Part shown: positions 1 through 8,265 of the stretch, one piece after another
How positions within the stretch are numbered: position 1 is the first letter of the stretch
Layout of the letters: each line of letters starts with the position of its first letter
Assembly (NCBI RefSeq): GCF_040499845.1
Contig: NZ_CP159342.1
Location: forward strand, 2,232,001-2,296,000
Length of the DNA: 64,000 nt
Direction of reading: 5' to 3'
Source of the DNA: Micromonospora sp. CCTCC AA 2012012
Lineage (GTDB): Bacteria > Actinomycetota > Actinomycetes > Mycobacteriales > Micromonosporaceae
Notes under the pieces: generated by a model
Told to the model about the DNA's origin: nothing
The model's input: the letters and a program-made list of their open reading frames with translations, nothing else
The model's database searches: none
Made by a program: the position numbers and the translations under genes

Positions 1-2
1 TC

Positions 3-356
3 TACCGGGCGCTCGGCCGCCGCATCCACGACGAGGGCGACAAGGACTTCGGCACCGTCGTGCCGGCGGCGCTGGCCGAAGCCGGCCTGCCCGCCGACCT
101 CGCTGACGCCGCCCACCGCAGCGACTTCGACCCGCAGATGCGGGCCGGCACCACCAAGGCCCGGCACCTCGTCGGCGAGGAGCTCGGCACCCCGACCGTC
201 GTGGTCGACGGCGTGGCCTTCTTCGGCCCCGTGCTCACCTCCATCCCCCGCGGTGAGGAAGCCCTCCGGGTCTTCGACGGAGCCCGCCTGCTCGCCGGCT
301 GCCGGGCGTTCTCCGAACTCAAGCGGGCCCGGGCCGAGGGGCTCAGCTTCGCCTAG
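3..356 (+). CDS. DsbA-family mycothiol-dependent nitroreductase-like protein, 3' part
   Basis: The gene enters from the left edge, so only the last 117 codons are present. The visible part reads as the C-terminal half of a thioredoxin-fold DsbA-type oxidoreductase of the Rv2466c (mycothiol-dependent nitroreductase) group. It has a helical insert with the acidic stretch HDEGDKDF, a GTPTVVVDG segment equivalent to the cis-Pro loop, and AFFGPVLTSIPRGEE, followed by a closing FSELKRARAE helix. The N-terminal CxxC or CxxS redox site lies outside the window and cannot be checked. Family members are cytosolic and use mycothiol, which fits an actinomycete host. The gene converges on the gluconokinase gene to its right and shows no functional link to it. 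Confidence 0.8.
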   Translation, partial: YRALGRRIHDEGDKDFGTVVPAALAEAGLPADLADAAHRSDFDPQMRAGTTKARHLVGEELGTPTVVVDGVAFFGPVLTSIPRGEEALRVFDGARLLAGCRAFSELKRARAEGLSFA

Positions 357-417
357 CCCGGCCGCACCGCCGTCCCCACCGCCGGCAACCGGTCGGACCC
401 CAGCCAGACCCGGTCCG

Positions 418-1017
418 TCACACCACCGCACCGCCGGTACCCGCGATCCCCGTGACGATCGCCGTCACCTGCTCCTGCACCGTGGTCCGTTCGCCGACCA
501 GCACTCGTACGGTCGGCTCACCGACGTGCGGTGGCTCGAGGGCGGCAAGCTGGCTCGCCAGCAACGAGGTGGGCATGAAATGCCCGGTCCGGTTCGCGAC
601 CCGGTGCACCAGCACAGCCCACGGCACGTCCAGGAACGCGAACACCACCTCGGGGCGCCCGGCCGAGAGCCGGTCCCGGTAGACCCGCCGCAGTGCCGAG
701 CAGGCCACCACACCGCCCTGACCGGTCGCCCGCCACTGGTCGATCAGCGTGCCGATCGCGTCCAGCCACGGCCACCGGTCGGTGTCGGTGAGTGGCTGGC
801 CGGCCGACATCTTCGCCACGTTCCGCGGCGGGTGGAAGGCGTCACCGTCGGCGAACGGCAGGCCGAGCGTCCCCGCGAGCGCCGCCCCGACGACAGACTT
901 GCCGCTGCCGGATACCCCGGCCAGGATCACGACCCGGGACCTGGCGAGGACCGGGTCGGATCCGGCCGGGTCCACACCGGCGGCCGCAGCGGGTCGCAGA
1001 CTCGACGGGCCGCTCAT
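418..1017 (-). CDS. gntK: Gluconokinase (shikimate-kinase-type fold)
   Basis: This gene encodes a predicted 199-residue P-loop kinase that phosphorylates D-gluconate to 6-phosphogluconate in the cytosol. After a variable N-terminus of about 30 residues comes the Walker A motif GVSGSGKS, then DGDAFHPPRNVAKMSAGQPLTD, the usual GntK substrate segment, the lid-region motif CSALRRVYRD, and GHFMPTSLLASQLAALEP near the C-terminus. Length matches the family (about 170-200). The ATG was chosen because it overlaps the upstream stop as TGATG. It is the last gene of a seven-gene minus-strand operon with an ABC importer and sugar isomerases or oxidoreductase, so it probably channels a released sugar acid into the pentose phosphate pathway. 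Substrate specificity within the GntK/IdnK group is inferred. Confidence 0.9.
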   Translation of the reverse strand: MSGPSSLRPAAAAGVDPAGSDPVLARSRVVILAGVSGSGKSVVGAALAGTLGLPFADGDAFHPPRNVAKMSAGQPLTDTDRWPWLDAIGTLIDQWRATGQGGVVACSALRRVYRDRLSAGRPEVVFAFLDVPWAVLVHRVANRTGHFMPTSLLASQLAALEPPHVGEPTVRVLVGERTTVQEQVTAIVTGIAGTGGAVV

Positions 1018-1877
1018 CACTCTCCGCGCCCGGTGCTCCGCCGATCCAGTTCCCGCAGGTACGACAGGTTGTCCCGGGTCCGCTCGGCGAGCGGCGTCAC
1101 GGTGGAGAAGTCCTCCACCGTGATCCACCCGTCGTACCCGAACCGGCGCAGCGCGACCAGGTACGCCTCGATGTCGCCCTGCCCCTCGCGCAGCGGCACC
1201 CACTCGGCCGACCAGCGCGGGCCGCCGTCCGGCCGGGAGCCCGTCACCATCCAGGCGACGTTCTTGACGTGCACGTGAGCGAGGTACGGGCCGAGCAGTT
1301 GGAAGGCTGCCAGCGGATCCTCGAAGCCCTCGATCATGAGGTTGCCGATGTCGTGGATCACGCCGACGTGCTGCGGGTCGAGCCCGTCGAGCAGCCGTAC
1401 CGCCGCCGAGGCGGACGCGGCGATCGTCCCGTGGTGCAGCTCGACCAGCGCGGTCACCCCGTGCTCGGCGGCCCGGTCGGCGACCCGGGCCAGGTCCCGA
1501 CGGGTGGCGTCGAACAGTTCCCGGTAGTCGCCGCCGGTCAGGGCCGGCATGGTGACCCGCACCCGTTCGGCGCCGAGCGTGGCCGTCGCGGCGAGCATGC
1601 GTTCGACGTTGGCGTGATCCGACGCCGGCACGTAGCCGCCGAGCCCGGACATCGCCAGGCCGGCGGCGCGGGTGATCTCCGCGATCCGGAGCAGCTCGTA
1701 CTCCAGGCCGGTGAGGGGGAAGGTGGCCCGGTTGCCGGCCCAGAACCCGGGCGGCTCGGCCGGCTTCTGGTCGGTGATCCGCCATTCGACACCGTCCCAG
1801 CCCTGCGCCGCGAGCTGAGCGACCGTCTCCTCCGGCGTCCAGTCGGGGGTGGAGGCGGTGAAGACCGAATACCTCAT
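1017..1877 (-). CDS. Sugar phosphate isomerase/epimerase (xylose isomerase-like TIM barrel)
   Basis: The 286-residue product belongs to the AP_endonuc_2/xylose isomerase-like TIM-barrel group. Supporting signatures are the N-terminal MRYSVFTAS...EGV-type strand with WDGVEWR, the central ELHHGTIA strand ending in a metal-ligand Glu-His region, HVGVIHDIGNLMIEG with a candidate Asp ligand, AHVHVKNVAW, and a C-terminal GWITVEDFS segment supplying another acidic ligand. Such proteins isomerise or epimerise sugars and inositols, or remove aglycones from 3-keto-glycosides. The gene overlaps its neighbours on both sides (the upstream oxidoreductase stop and the gluconokinase start), so it is translated within a single operon. 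It differs clearly from the second TIM-barrel gene at 3046-3879. The exact reaction cannot be read from sequence. Confidence 0.8.
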   Translation of the reverse strand: MRYSVFTASTPDWTPEETVAQLAAQGWDGVEWRITDQKPAEPPGFWAGNRATFPLTGLEYELLRIAEITRAAGLAMSGLGGYVPASDHANVERMLAATATLGAERVRVTMPALTGGDYRELFDATRRDLARVADRAAEHGVTALVELHHGTIAASASAAVRLLDGLDPQHVGVIHDIGNLMIEGFEDPLAAFQLLGPYLAHVHVKNVAWMVTGSRPDGGPRWSAEWVPLREGQGDIEAYLVALRRFGYDGWITVEDFSTVTPLAERTRDNLSYLRELDRRSTGRGE

Positions 1878-3049
1878 CGGGTGGCCCGCGCCGGGACGAG
1901 GGCCGCCGCGGTGGCCGTCTTCTCCAACTCGACGAGGACGTCGTCGAACTCACCGTCGAGCACGGCCCGGATCCGCACCGGGCGGTGCAGGTGGGCCGAG
2001 AGGTAGACCGCCTTCACCACGGCGACGTCGAGCAGCGCGTCCGCCGCGGTGACGCCGGGACGCCGGCCCGCGGTGATCGCGTCGACCGTGTCCTGGTACT
2101 GCCGCAGATGTCCGATGACGAAGGCGTCGTCGGGCTTGACCGCGCCGCGCAGTTCCGACGACGGCACGGCGTCGGCGGACTGGTCCGCCTCGTGGGCGTA
2201 GGCCGAGGAGTCGGGGCCACCGGCCACGTGCAGGTACTCCAACTGGTCGTCGTGAATCACCGCGGAGCCCTGCGAGCCGTGCACCTGCAGCCGCACCCCG
2301 AGGCTGGGGTACGCCGCGGTCGTGGCGTGCAGCACGGCGAGCGCACCGCTGGCGAACCGGACCGTCGCCACGGCGACGTCCTCCACCTCGATGCCGTCGT
2401 GGGCGAGCACACCGGTGTAGGCGAACACCTCCTCCGGGTCGCCGAGCAGCCAGAGCAGCAGGTCGACGGTGTGCACGCCCTGGTTCATGGTCGCCCCGCC
2501 GCCATCCTGTTCCCAGGTGCCGCGCCAGCCCGCCGAGTCGTAGTACTGCTGTCCACGCCACCACGGGACGCTGGCGACCGCCGAGGTGAGCCGGCCGAAG
2601 TCGCCGTTCCGCACCCGGGTGGCGACCGCGACGCTCGCCGGGTCGAACCGGTGCTGACAGACCACCGCGCAGAGTTGACCGGCCGCCTCGGCGCGGGCGG
2701 CGACGTCGGCGATCCGGCGTGCGGCGGGCAGGGAGGCGTCGAGCGGCTTCTCGACGAGCACGTGCGCGCCCGCCGCCAGCGCCTCGGCGGCGAGATCGGC
2801 GTGCGAGCCGCTGGGCGTGCAGATCGCGACGAGGTCGGCCGCGACGGCTCCGAGGGCCTCGCCGAGCGAGCCGAAGAGCTCCGGCGCCGGGGCGCCCTGC
2901 TCGGCGATCCAGGTGGCGAGGTCCTCGTTCGCGCGGGGGTCCGGGTCGGCGAGCGCGGCGATGCGCAGCGCGGGGTGGCGCAGGATCGCGTCCGCGTGGG
3001 TGCGGGCGATGACGCCGCTGCCCGCGATGACGACGCTGAGTCCGGTCAT
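1874..3049 (-). CDS. Gfo/Idh/MocA-family oxidoreductase
   Basis: The 391-residue product is a NAD(P)-dependent sugar dehydrogenase. The N-terminal Rossmann fold begins VVIAGSGVIARTHADAI, followed by the NAD-binding CTPSGSHADLAAEAL and the hallmark VLVEKPLDASL with its EKP motif near residue 105. The C-terminal alpha/beta domain carries MNQGVHTVDLLLWLLGDPEEV, with the conserved DxxxW/H region typical of Gfo/Idh/MocA enzymes. Length is normal (340-400). It overlaps both adjacent TIM-barrel isomerase genes by 4 bases, so the three are probably co-translated. The pairing of such an oxidoreductase with xylose isomerase-like barrels is typical of inositol-type pathways and of oxidation-elimination routes for glycosides. 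The substrate is unknown. Confidence 0.88.
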   Translation of the reverse strand: MTGLSVVIAGSGVIARTHADAILRHPALRIAALADPDPRANEDLATWIAEQGAPAPELFGSLGEALGAVAADLVAICTPSGSHADLAAEALAAGAHVLVEKPLDASLPAARRIADVAARAEAAGQLCAVVCQHRFDPASVAVATRVRNGDFGRLTSAVASVPWWRGQQYYDSAGWRGTWEQDGGGATMNQGVHTVDLLLWLLGDPEEVFAYTGVLAHDGIEVEDVAVATVRFASGALAVLHATTAAYPSLGVRLQVHGSQGSAVIHDDQLEYLHVAGGPDSSAYAHEADQSADAVPSSELRGAVKPDDAFVIGHLRQYQDTVDAITAGRRPGVTAADALLDVAVVKAVYLSAHLHRPVRIRAVLDGEFDDVLVELEKTATAAALVPARATR

Positions 3050-3879
3050 TGCAGTCGTACTCCTATCGAGGTGGTGAGGTCCGTGAAGGCGCGTGCCGCC
3101 CGGCCGAACTCGGCAGGTCCGGAGAACCCGCCCAGTTCGTGCTGGCTGGTGAGGTGCGGTTCGAGAGAGGCGAAGCCGGTGTAGCCGTCGTCGCGCAGCG
3201 CCGTGAGCGTCCGGACCAGTTGTCCGTCGCCGTGCCCGGCCGGCACGACCGTCCCGGTGGCCATGACCGCGTCCTTGACCTGGAGGTATTCCAGATGTGG
3301 GCGCAGCAGCGCGTACCCGTCGTCGTACGGCCGCACGCCGACCTGCACGAAGTTGGCGTTGTCCCAGGCGACGCGGAGCGCCGGCGAGCCGACCGACTCG
3401 ACGATGTCGGCGACCCGCTCCGGCACGTCCCCGTAGATGTCCTTCTCGTTCTCGTGCACCAGCACGACGTCGGCGCTCTCGGCGAGGTCCGCGAAGGCGC
3501 GCATCCGGGTCAGCACGGCGTCGCGGATCTCCGCCGCGGTCAGCTCCGCCGGACGGTAGAACGAGAAGATCCGGATGTACCGGCTGCCCAGCCGGTGGGC
3601 GGCGGCCACGGCGGCGCGCAGTCGTACCAGTTCCCCGCCGTCCTCGGTCGTCACGTCGACCTTGCCCACCGGTGAGGCGATCGCCGAGACCGCCATGTCG
3701 CGCCCGTCGATCGCCGCCGCCAGGGCGTCGAGCTGCTCGTCGCTCAGCTCCACGACGTTGGTACGCCAGGCGCTGCGCACCTCGATGTGGCGGGCGCCGA
3801 GGGCGCTGAGCACGGCGAGCTGCACACCCGGGTCGGGGTCGATCTCGTCACCGAATCCGGTCAGGGTCCATGCGGTCAC
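3046..3879 (-). CDS. Sugar phosphate isomerase/epimerase (second TIM barrel)
   Basis: This is a 277-residue xylose isomerase-like TIM-barrel protein. Visible elements are LTGFGDEIDPDP at the N-terminus, GARHIEVRSAW (strand 2), VLVHENEKDIYGD with a likely Glu ligand, LRVAWDNANFVQVG with the Asp/Asn ligand region, YLQVKDAV, and GFASLEPHLTSQHE, where Glu and His complete a metal site. The FGDEI start resembles enzymes acting on free or 3-keto sugars. The gene overlaps the upstream permease stop and the downstream oxidoreductase start by 4 bases. Having two dissimilar barrels in one operon suggests successive steps on one substrate rather than duplication. The substrate is not identifiable. Confidence 0.82.
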   Translation of the reverse strand: MTAWTLTGFGDEIDPDPGVQLAVLSALGARHIEVRSAWRTNVVELSDEQLDALAAAIDGRDMAVSAIASPVGKVDVTTEDGGELVRLRAAVAAAHRLGSRYIRIFSFYRPAELTAAEIRDAVLTRMRAFADLAESADVVLVHENEKDIYGDVPERVADIVESVGSPALRVAWDNANFVQVGVRPYDDGYALLRPHLEYLQVKDAVMATGTVVPAGHGDGQLVRTLTALRDDGYTGFASLEPHLTSQHELGGFSGPAEFGRAARAFTDLTTSIGVRLQ

Positions 3880-4730
3880 TTCACGCCTCCCGCGGTGAGG
3901 CCGCCGACGATGTAGCGCTGGAAGCCGAGGTAGAGCGTGACGACGGGGAGCGCGCAGATGAGCGCGGCTGCCATCGCCTGCCCGTACGGCGGCACGGCGC
4001 CACCCTCCTGCCCGGAGCCGAAGACCTGGAGCACGACGGCCGCGGTCCGGGTGTCCACGTTGGTCATGACGGAGGCGAACAGCACGTCGTTCCAGCCGAG
4101 CAGGAAGGCGAAGATGGCCGCGACGACGAGGCCCGGCCAGCTCAGCGGGATGACGATGCGGGTCAGGACCTGCCAGGTGCCGGCGCCGTCGATGCGCGCC
4201 GCCTCCATGAGTTCGCCGGGCAGCCCTCGCAGGTAGGTGACCATGATCCAGGTGGAGAACGGCAGCCCGAAGGTGAGGTAGGTGACGAAGAGCGACCAGC
4301 GGGTGCCGATGGTCGCCACCCCCAGCGTGTTCCCGATCGTCGCGAAGAGCACGAAGACGGGCAGGAGCAGCAGCGTCCCGGGAATCGACTGCATGCCGAG
4401 CAGCGCGCGCAGGATCGTACGCCGGCCCCGGAAGGCGTACCGCACCAGCACGTAGGCCGAGAAGACGGCGACCACCGCGCAGGACACCGCCACCGAGCCG
4501 GCGACGATCAGACTGTTCGCCAGCCCTCTGGCGAGCGGGACCGTCGACCAGATCCGGTCGTAGTTGGTGAAGCTGACCTGCTCCGGCCAGAAGCCACCGG
4601 CGGCGACGGCCAGGTCGGAGTTGACCGAGGCCAGGAAGACGTAGCCGACGGGGGCGGCGATGCCCGCCAGCAGGAGCACCGTCAGGGTGATGTGCAGTGG
4701 TCGCGGCAGCAGCCGCTGCACCGTGGTCAT
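3876..4730 (-). CDS. ABC sugar transporter permease (MalG/UgpE type)
   Basis: The 284-residue inner-membrane permease has about six hydrophobic segments, an opening TM near residues 10-30, and the EAA signature EAARIDGAGTWQVLTRIVIPLSWPG near residue 190, where the ATPase couples. The C-terminus QRYIVGGLTAGGVK is the standard end of MalG-type carbohydrate permeases. The start was set at the ATG that overlaps the upstream permease stop as ATGA, giving a normal family length and discarding a longer artefactual reading frame. It pairs with the MalF-type permease and the solute-binding protein upstream. No ATPase gene lies nearby, so a shared MsiK-like ATPase encoded elsewhere probably energises it. 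Confidence 0.92.
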   Translation of the reverse strand: MTTVQRLLPRPLHITLTVLLLAGIAAPVGYVFLASVNSDLAVAAGGFWPEQVSFTNYDRIWSTVPLARGLANSLIVAGSVAVSCAVVAVFSAYVLVRYAFRGRRTILRALLGMQSIPGTLLLLPVFVLFATIGNTLGVATIGTRWSLFVTYLTFGLPFSTWIMVTYLRGLPGELMEAARIDGAGTWQVLTRIVIPLSWPGLVVAAIFAFLLGWNDVLFASVMTNVDTRTAAVVLQVFGSGQEGGAVPPYGQAMAAALICALPVVTLYLGFQRYIVGGLTAGGVK

Positions 4731-5704
4731 GCCGAGGCCTCCTCGGTGTCGAGTTTCACCGTGCGCAGATAGACCAGCAGCGGCACCAGGATCAGCACCA
4801 GTGAGATCACGGCCATCGCCGCGCTCAGGCCGAATCGCAGGTTCTGGAAGCTCTCCACGTACGTCAGCACGGGCAGCACCTCCACGTCCTGGGGTGCCGG
4901 CACGCCGAACATCACGAAGGGCAGGGTGAAGCTGTTGAACATGTGCAGCAGCGAGATGATCAGGGCGAGCGAGATCGGTCCGCGCAGCAGTGGAAGGACC
5001 ACGTACCGCAGTTTCGCCGCCCATTCCGCGCCGTCGAGGGCGGCGGCCTCGTGCAGGCTGCCCTCGATGCCCTGCAGGCCGGAGAGCGCCAGCAGGTAGA
5101 TCAGCGGCCAGGACGACCAGACCTGCACGAGGATCAGGGCGAGGTAGCTCTTCGGCCCGTTGAGCCAGAGCCCACCATCGACACCCAGCTGCGCGAGGCC
5201 GTGGTTGGCGACGCCGTCGGGCTGGAGGATGATCCGCCAGATGATGCCGACGACGAAGGCGGGCAGCACGTACGGGATGAGGTACAGCGACCGGACGACG
5301 GCCCGTCCCCGGAACGGCAGGTGCGTGGTCAGCGCGGCGGCCACCCCCACCGGCAGCGCGAGGAGCGTCGCGATGACCGCTGCGGATCCGCTCACCCAGA
5401 CGGCGTGCAGCAGCCCTGTGCGGGTCAGCGCCTCGGCGTAGTTGCCCAGGCCGATGAAGGGCGCGGAGAGCCACTGCCGGAACGAGTACTGGTCCAGGTC
5501 GAGCAGCGACATGATGATCGCGACGGTGAACGGCACCACGATGACGGCCACGGTGAGCAGGCCGCCGGGTGCGAGCAGCCACAGCGCCGCGGCGGTGCCG
5601 GCGGTGGAGCGCGGGCGGCGGCGCGGCGCCGGGCGGGCCGCCCCGGGCCGGCGGAGATCGCCGGTGCCCGGAGCGCCCGTGGTGACGGAGTCGGTGACGG
5701 TCAT
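4727..5704 (-). CDS. ABC sugar transporter permease (MalF/UgpA type)
   Basis: The product is a 325-residue permease. A cytoplasmic Pro/Arg-rich N-terminus of about 35 residues precedes the first membrane segment (LWLLAPGGLLTVAVIVVPF), and further hydrophobic helices follow. The EAA loop reads HEAAALDGAEWAAKLRYVVLPLLRGP near residues 215-240, the contact site for the ATPase. The last helix ends VLILVPLLVYLRTV. The ATG abuts the stop of the binding-protein gene with no gap (TAG then ATG), so the two are co-transcribed and probably coupled. It forms a heterodimer with the MalG-type permease encoded next. The ligand is likely an oligosaccharide or sugar acid, judging only from the surrounding catabolic genes. 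Confidence 0.92.
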   Translation of the reverse strand: MTVTDSVTTGAPGTGDLRRPGAARPAPRRRPRSTAGTAAALWLLAPGGLLTVAVIVVPFTVAIIMSLLDLDQYSFRQWLSAPFIGLGNYAEALTRTGLLHAVWVSGSAAVIATLLALPVGVAAALTTHLPFRGRAVVRSLYLIPYVLPAFVVGIIWRIILQPDGVANHGLAQLGVDGGLWLNGPKSYLALILVQVWSSWPLIYLLALSGLQGIEGSLHEAAALDGAEWAAKLRYVVLPLLRGPISLALIISLLHMFNSFTLPFVMFGVPAPQDVEVLPVLTYVESFQNLRFGLSAAMAVISLVLILVPLLVYLRTVKLDTEEASA

Positions 5705-7027
5705 CTACTTGGCCTTGTCGAGTGCGGCCTGTGCGTCGGACTGGGCCTTGGCGAGCAGGGCGTCGAGCTTCTTGGCGTCCACCTTGCCGGCGGCGAGGTC
5801 CGGCACCAGCTGGACGACCACGTTGACCAGTGCGAGCTGCACCTTGCTCCAGCCGCCGTTGAACGGGGTGCCGTGTGCCTTCGACGAGGACTCCACGAAG
5901 GTCGACAACGCGGGGTCGGTGGCGAGCTTGTTCGCCAGCTCGGCGTTCGTCGGCATCTCACCGAAGGTCTTGTAGTAGGCCTCCTGCGACTCGGCGCTGG
6001 TCAGCATGTTCACTAGCCGCAGCGCCAGGTCCTTGTTCTTGCTGTACTTGGCGATCACCAGGTTGTCGCCGGAGAGGATGCTGGTGGCGCCCACTGCCCC
6101 GGCCGGCAGGCTGGTGGCACCCGGCGGGATCGTCGGCATGAGCGCGTAGCCGTACTTCCCGGCGACCGCGGACTTGTCGAGGTTGACCCTCGACGTGGCG
6201 GAGACCATCGGCATGAAGGCGGCCTTGCCGGCGCCGAACGCGGCGAGCGCCTGCGCGTTCTTCCAGCCGGTCGCGGCCGGGTCGACGACCTTGTCGGTGG
6301 TCAGCCAGCCGAGGTAGGTCTGGTACGCCTTGACCGTCGTCGGGTCGGTCAACCGCGCCTTGCCGTCCTCGACGAGCGGGTTGCCGGCCTGCAGGCTCAT
6401 CGCCCAGACGAACTTCCACGGGTCGAAGGTGTCCCCGTAGCCGACCGCCATTCCGTACCGGCCGTCCTTGGTCAGCTTCTTGGCCTGCTGGAGCAGGCCG
6501 TCCCAGCTGTCGGCGGGCTTGTCGATGCCCGCGGCGGCGAGCAGTTCCTTGTTGTACGCCATGACGAACGGACGGCTGGCGAACGGGATTCCGACCTCGT
6601 GCTCGGCGTCCGGACCGGAGATGCCCAGGGTCGCGGGCAGGAACCGGTCCCGGCCGCCGATCTTGTTCCAGTCGTCGGCGGTGAGGTTGACGAAGGCGCC
6701 GGTCGAGTAGGCGGTCGGCGTGAAGGTGGTGCCCAGCGAGTAGATGTCCGGGCCCTGCCCGGAGAGCATCGACGTCTGGATCTTGGTGAGTTCGTCGGTG
6801 GGGCTGGCGAAGGTCTCGAAGTTCACCTTCGCCCCGGCCAGCTTCTCGAACTTCGCCGAGACGTCGGCGAACCACTTCTGCTGCTCGGTGGAGTAGATGG
6901 CGTTGGCCCCGACGAGCATGTTGATCGTTTTCGGGCCGTCGGCGGCCGAATCGGAGCCGCAGGCGGACAGCGGGACGCCGACGGTGGCGACCAGGGTCGC
7001 CGCGACGATGGTGCGGAGGACTCTCAT
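5705..7027 (-). CDS. ABC sugar transporter solute-binding lipoprotein
   Basis: The protein is about 440 residues, with a lipoprotein signal: a basic start, a hydrophobic stretch VAATLVATVGVPLSACG and the lipobox L-S-A-C, after which the Cys would be lipidated and the protein anchored outside the membrane. The mature part resembles family 1 extracellular solute-binding proteins (MalE-like), with KINMLVG-type opening strands, DIYSLGTTF, and FGAGKAAFMPMVSATSR. I chose the second ATG because AGGA sits six bases before it, whereas it abuts the first ATG two codons upstream. It is the first gene of the importer operon, read away from the LacI gene, with the TGGCAA/TTGCCA operator between them. Ligand specificity is inferred only from context. 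Confidence 0.92.
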   Translation of the reverse strand: MRVLRTIVAATLVATVGVPLSACGSDSAADGPKTINMLVGANAIYSTEQQKWFADVSAKFEKLAGAKVNFETFASPTDELTKIQTSMLSGQGPDIYSLGTTFTPTAYSTGAFVNLTADDWNKIGGRDRFLPATLGISGPDAEHEVGIPFASRPFVMAYNKELLAAAGIDKPADSWDGLLQQAKKLTKDGRYGMAVGYGDTFDPWKFVWAMSLQAGNPLVEDGKARLTDPTTVKAYQTYLGWLTTDKVVDPAATGWKNAQALAAFGAGKAAFMPMVSATSRVNLDKSAVAGKYGYALMPTIPPGATSLPAGAVGATSILSGDNLVIAKYSKNKDLALRLVNMLTSAESQEAYYKTFGEMPTNAELANKLATDPALSTFVESSSKAHGTPFNGGWSKVQLALVNVVVQLVPDLAAGKVDAKKLDALLAKAQSDAQAALDKAK

Positions 7028-7122
7028 CTGCATTCCTAACGTGGTGGGAGGCGCGGGGAAGAAAGCCGAGGCAGTGGACGAAGGTGCAGCGTGGGAGGGA
7101 ACGTAACAACCGCGAAACGGGG

Positions 7123-7148
7123 TGGCAATCGCTTGCCATATGTTGCCA
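7123..7148. promoter_or_regulatory. LacI-type operator between importer operon and lacI gene
   Basis: TGGCAATCGCTTGCCA at 7123-7138 has two perfect six-base arms around four bases, as expected for a LacI/GalR dimer. A third half-site TTGCCA follows at 7143-7148, exactly 10 bases after the second arm. The same arrangement (GGCAA-N4-TTGCC with a third TTGCCA 10 bases on) recurs upstream of uxaC at 12351-12375. It lies between the divergent binding-protein and LacI genes, so autoregulation and operon control are both likely. The identity of the cognate regulator is inferred. Confidence 0.75.
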
Positions 7149-7167
7149 ACGGTGATCTGCTGAGCGC

Positions 7168-8265
7168 ATGACCGTCGATCGCCCGGCCTCCAGCAGCGAC
7201 CATGGAACGGACTCGCCGTCCCCCCGCGGCGACGGCCGCGTGACCATCAACGACATCGCGGCGCTGACCGGCGTCGCCGCCTCCACGGTGTCGCGGGCAC
7301 TGAGCCGCCCGGAACGGGTCAGCCGGGTGACCCGGGAACGCATCCAGGCCGCCGCCCGCCAGTTGAACTACGTGCCCAACACCCAGGCACGGGCGCTCTC
7401 CTCGGGCCGGACCGGGACCGTGGCCGTCCTCGTCTCCGACGTGACGAACCCGTTCTACTTCGGAATCATCCGCGGCACCCAGCACCAGCTCCGGGCGGCC
7501 GGCTACGCCCAACTGCTCGTCGACACCGAGGAGTCGCCGGAGCTGGAGAGCCACCTGCTGGGCAAGGTGCGCCGGTCGGTCGACGGCGTGGTCCTGGCCG
7601 CCTCCCGCCTGCCCGAGGAGACCCTCAGCGTCATCGCCGCCGAGATGCCGGTCATCACCATCAACCGCAACGTCCCCGGGGTGCGCAGCGTCGTCATCGA
7701 CAGTCCGGACGGCGTCGCGCAGGCCACCGAACACCTGATCTCGCTGGGCCACCAGCAGATCGTCTACGTCGGCGGCCCGGCCAGCTCGTGGGCCAACGAG
7801 GCGCGCTGGCGGGCGATGCGTGGCGCGATGACCCGGCACGGCCTGACGGCGGTGCGGATCGGCCCGTTCGGGTCGGCCCGCGCCTCCGGCACGGCGGCGG
7901 CGGACGCTCTGTTGAACACCGGCGCGACCGGATGCGTCGCGTTCAACGACCTGATCGCGATCGGCATCCTCGACCGGCTGGCCGAACGCGGCGTCGACGT
8001 GCCCGGTGAGATCAGCGTGGTGGGCTGCGACGACATCTTCGGGGCCGACTTCTGCAATCCGCCGCTGACCACCCTCACCGCGCCGATCGAGCGGGCCGGC
8101 CGGGTCGCGGTGTCGATGCTGCTGGAGCACCTGGACAGCCCGGCGCGCAAGGGCGCCCGGCCCGCCGTCATCCTGCCGACGCACCTGACCGTCCGGCAGT
8201 CCAGCGGACCGGCGCCGCAGCGCCGGCCGCCGGCCCCACGTTCGGGATCACCAGTCGTGCAGTGA
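7168..8265 (+). CDS. LacI-family transcriptional regulator (probable uronate/oligosaccharide repressor)
   Basis: The 365-residue regulator has an N-terminal tail of about 25 residues, then a helix-turn-helix [28 protein letters not shown] with hinge helix [13 protein letters not shown], and a periplasmic-binding-type sugar domain ([50 protein letters not shown]). It is transcribed divergently from the ABC importer operon and converges on the mannonate dehydratase gene, overlapping it tail-to-tail by 18 bases. Its position between two operons that share the TGGCAA/TTGCCA operator makes it the best candidate repressor of both, relieved by a uronate or its breakdown product. The effector is unknown. 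Confidence 0.9.
   Translation: MTVDRPASSSDHGTDSPSPRGDGRVTINDIAALTGVAASTVSRALSRPERVSRVTRERIQAAARQLNYVPNTQARALSSGRTGTVAVLVSDVTNPFYFGIIRGTQHQLRAAGYAQLLVDTEESPELESHLLGKVRRSVDGVVLAASRLPEETLSVIAAEMPVITINRNVPGVRSVVIDSPDGVAQATEHLISLGHQQIVYVGGPASSWANEARWRAMRGAMTRHGLTAVRIGPFGSARASGTAAADALLNTGATGCVAFNDLIAIGILDRLAERGVDVPGEISVVGCDDIFGADFCNPPLTTLTAPIERAGRVAVSMLLEHLDSPARKGARPAVILPTHLTVRQSSGPAPQRRPPAPRSGSPVVQ

Noticed and set aside
394..417. CGGACC/GGTCCG inverted repeat as a terminator between the first gene and gluconokinase
   Set aside because: The stem is only six base pairs with a 12-base loop and runs up to the gluconokinase stop codon; too weak to list as a feature.
418..1953. A continuous 511-residue frame covering gluconokinase and the isomerase region
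   Set aside because: Only the last 199 residues read as protein. The first part is the antisense-like shadow of the isomerase gene in another frame, and the ATG at 1017 overlaps the upstream stop as expected.
8248..8265. 18-bp tail-to-tail overlap of the LacI and mannonate dehydratase genes, matched by another 18-bp overlap at 38336-38353
   Set aside because: Convergent overlaps of this size are common in compact genomes; the equal length is likely coincidence.
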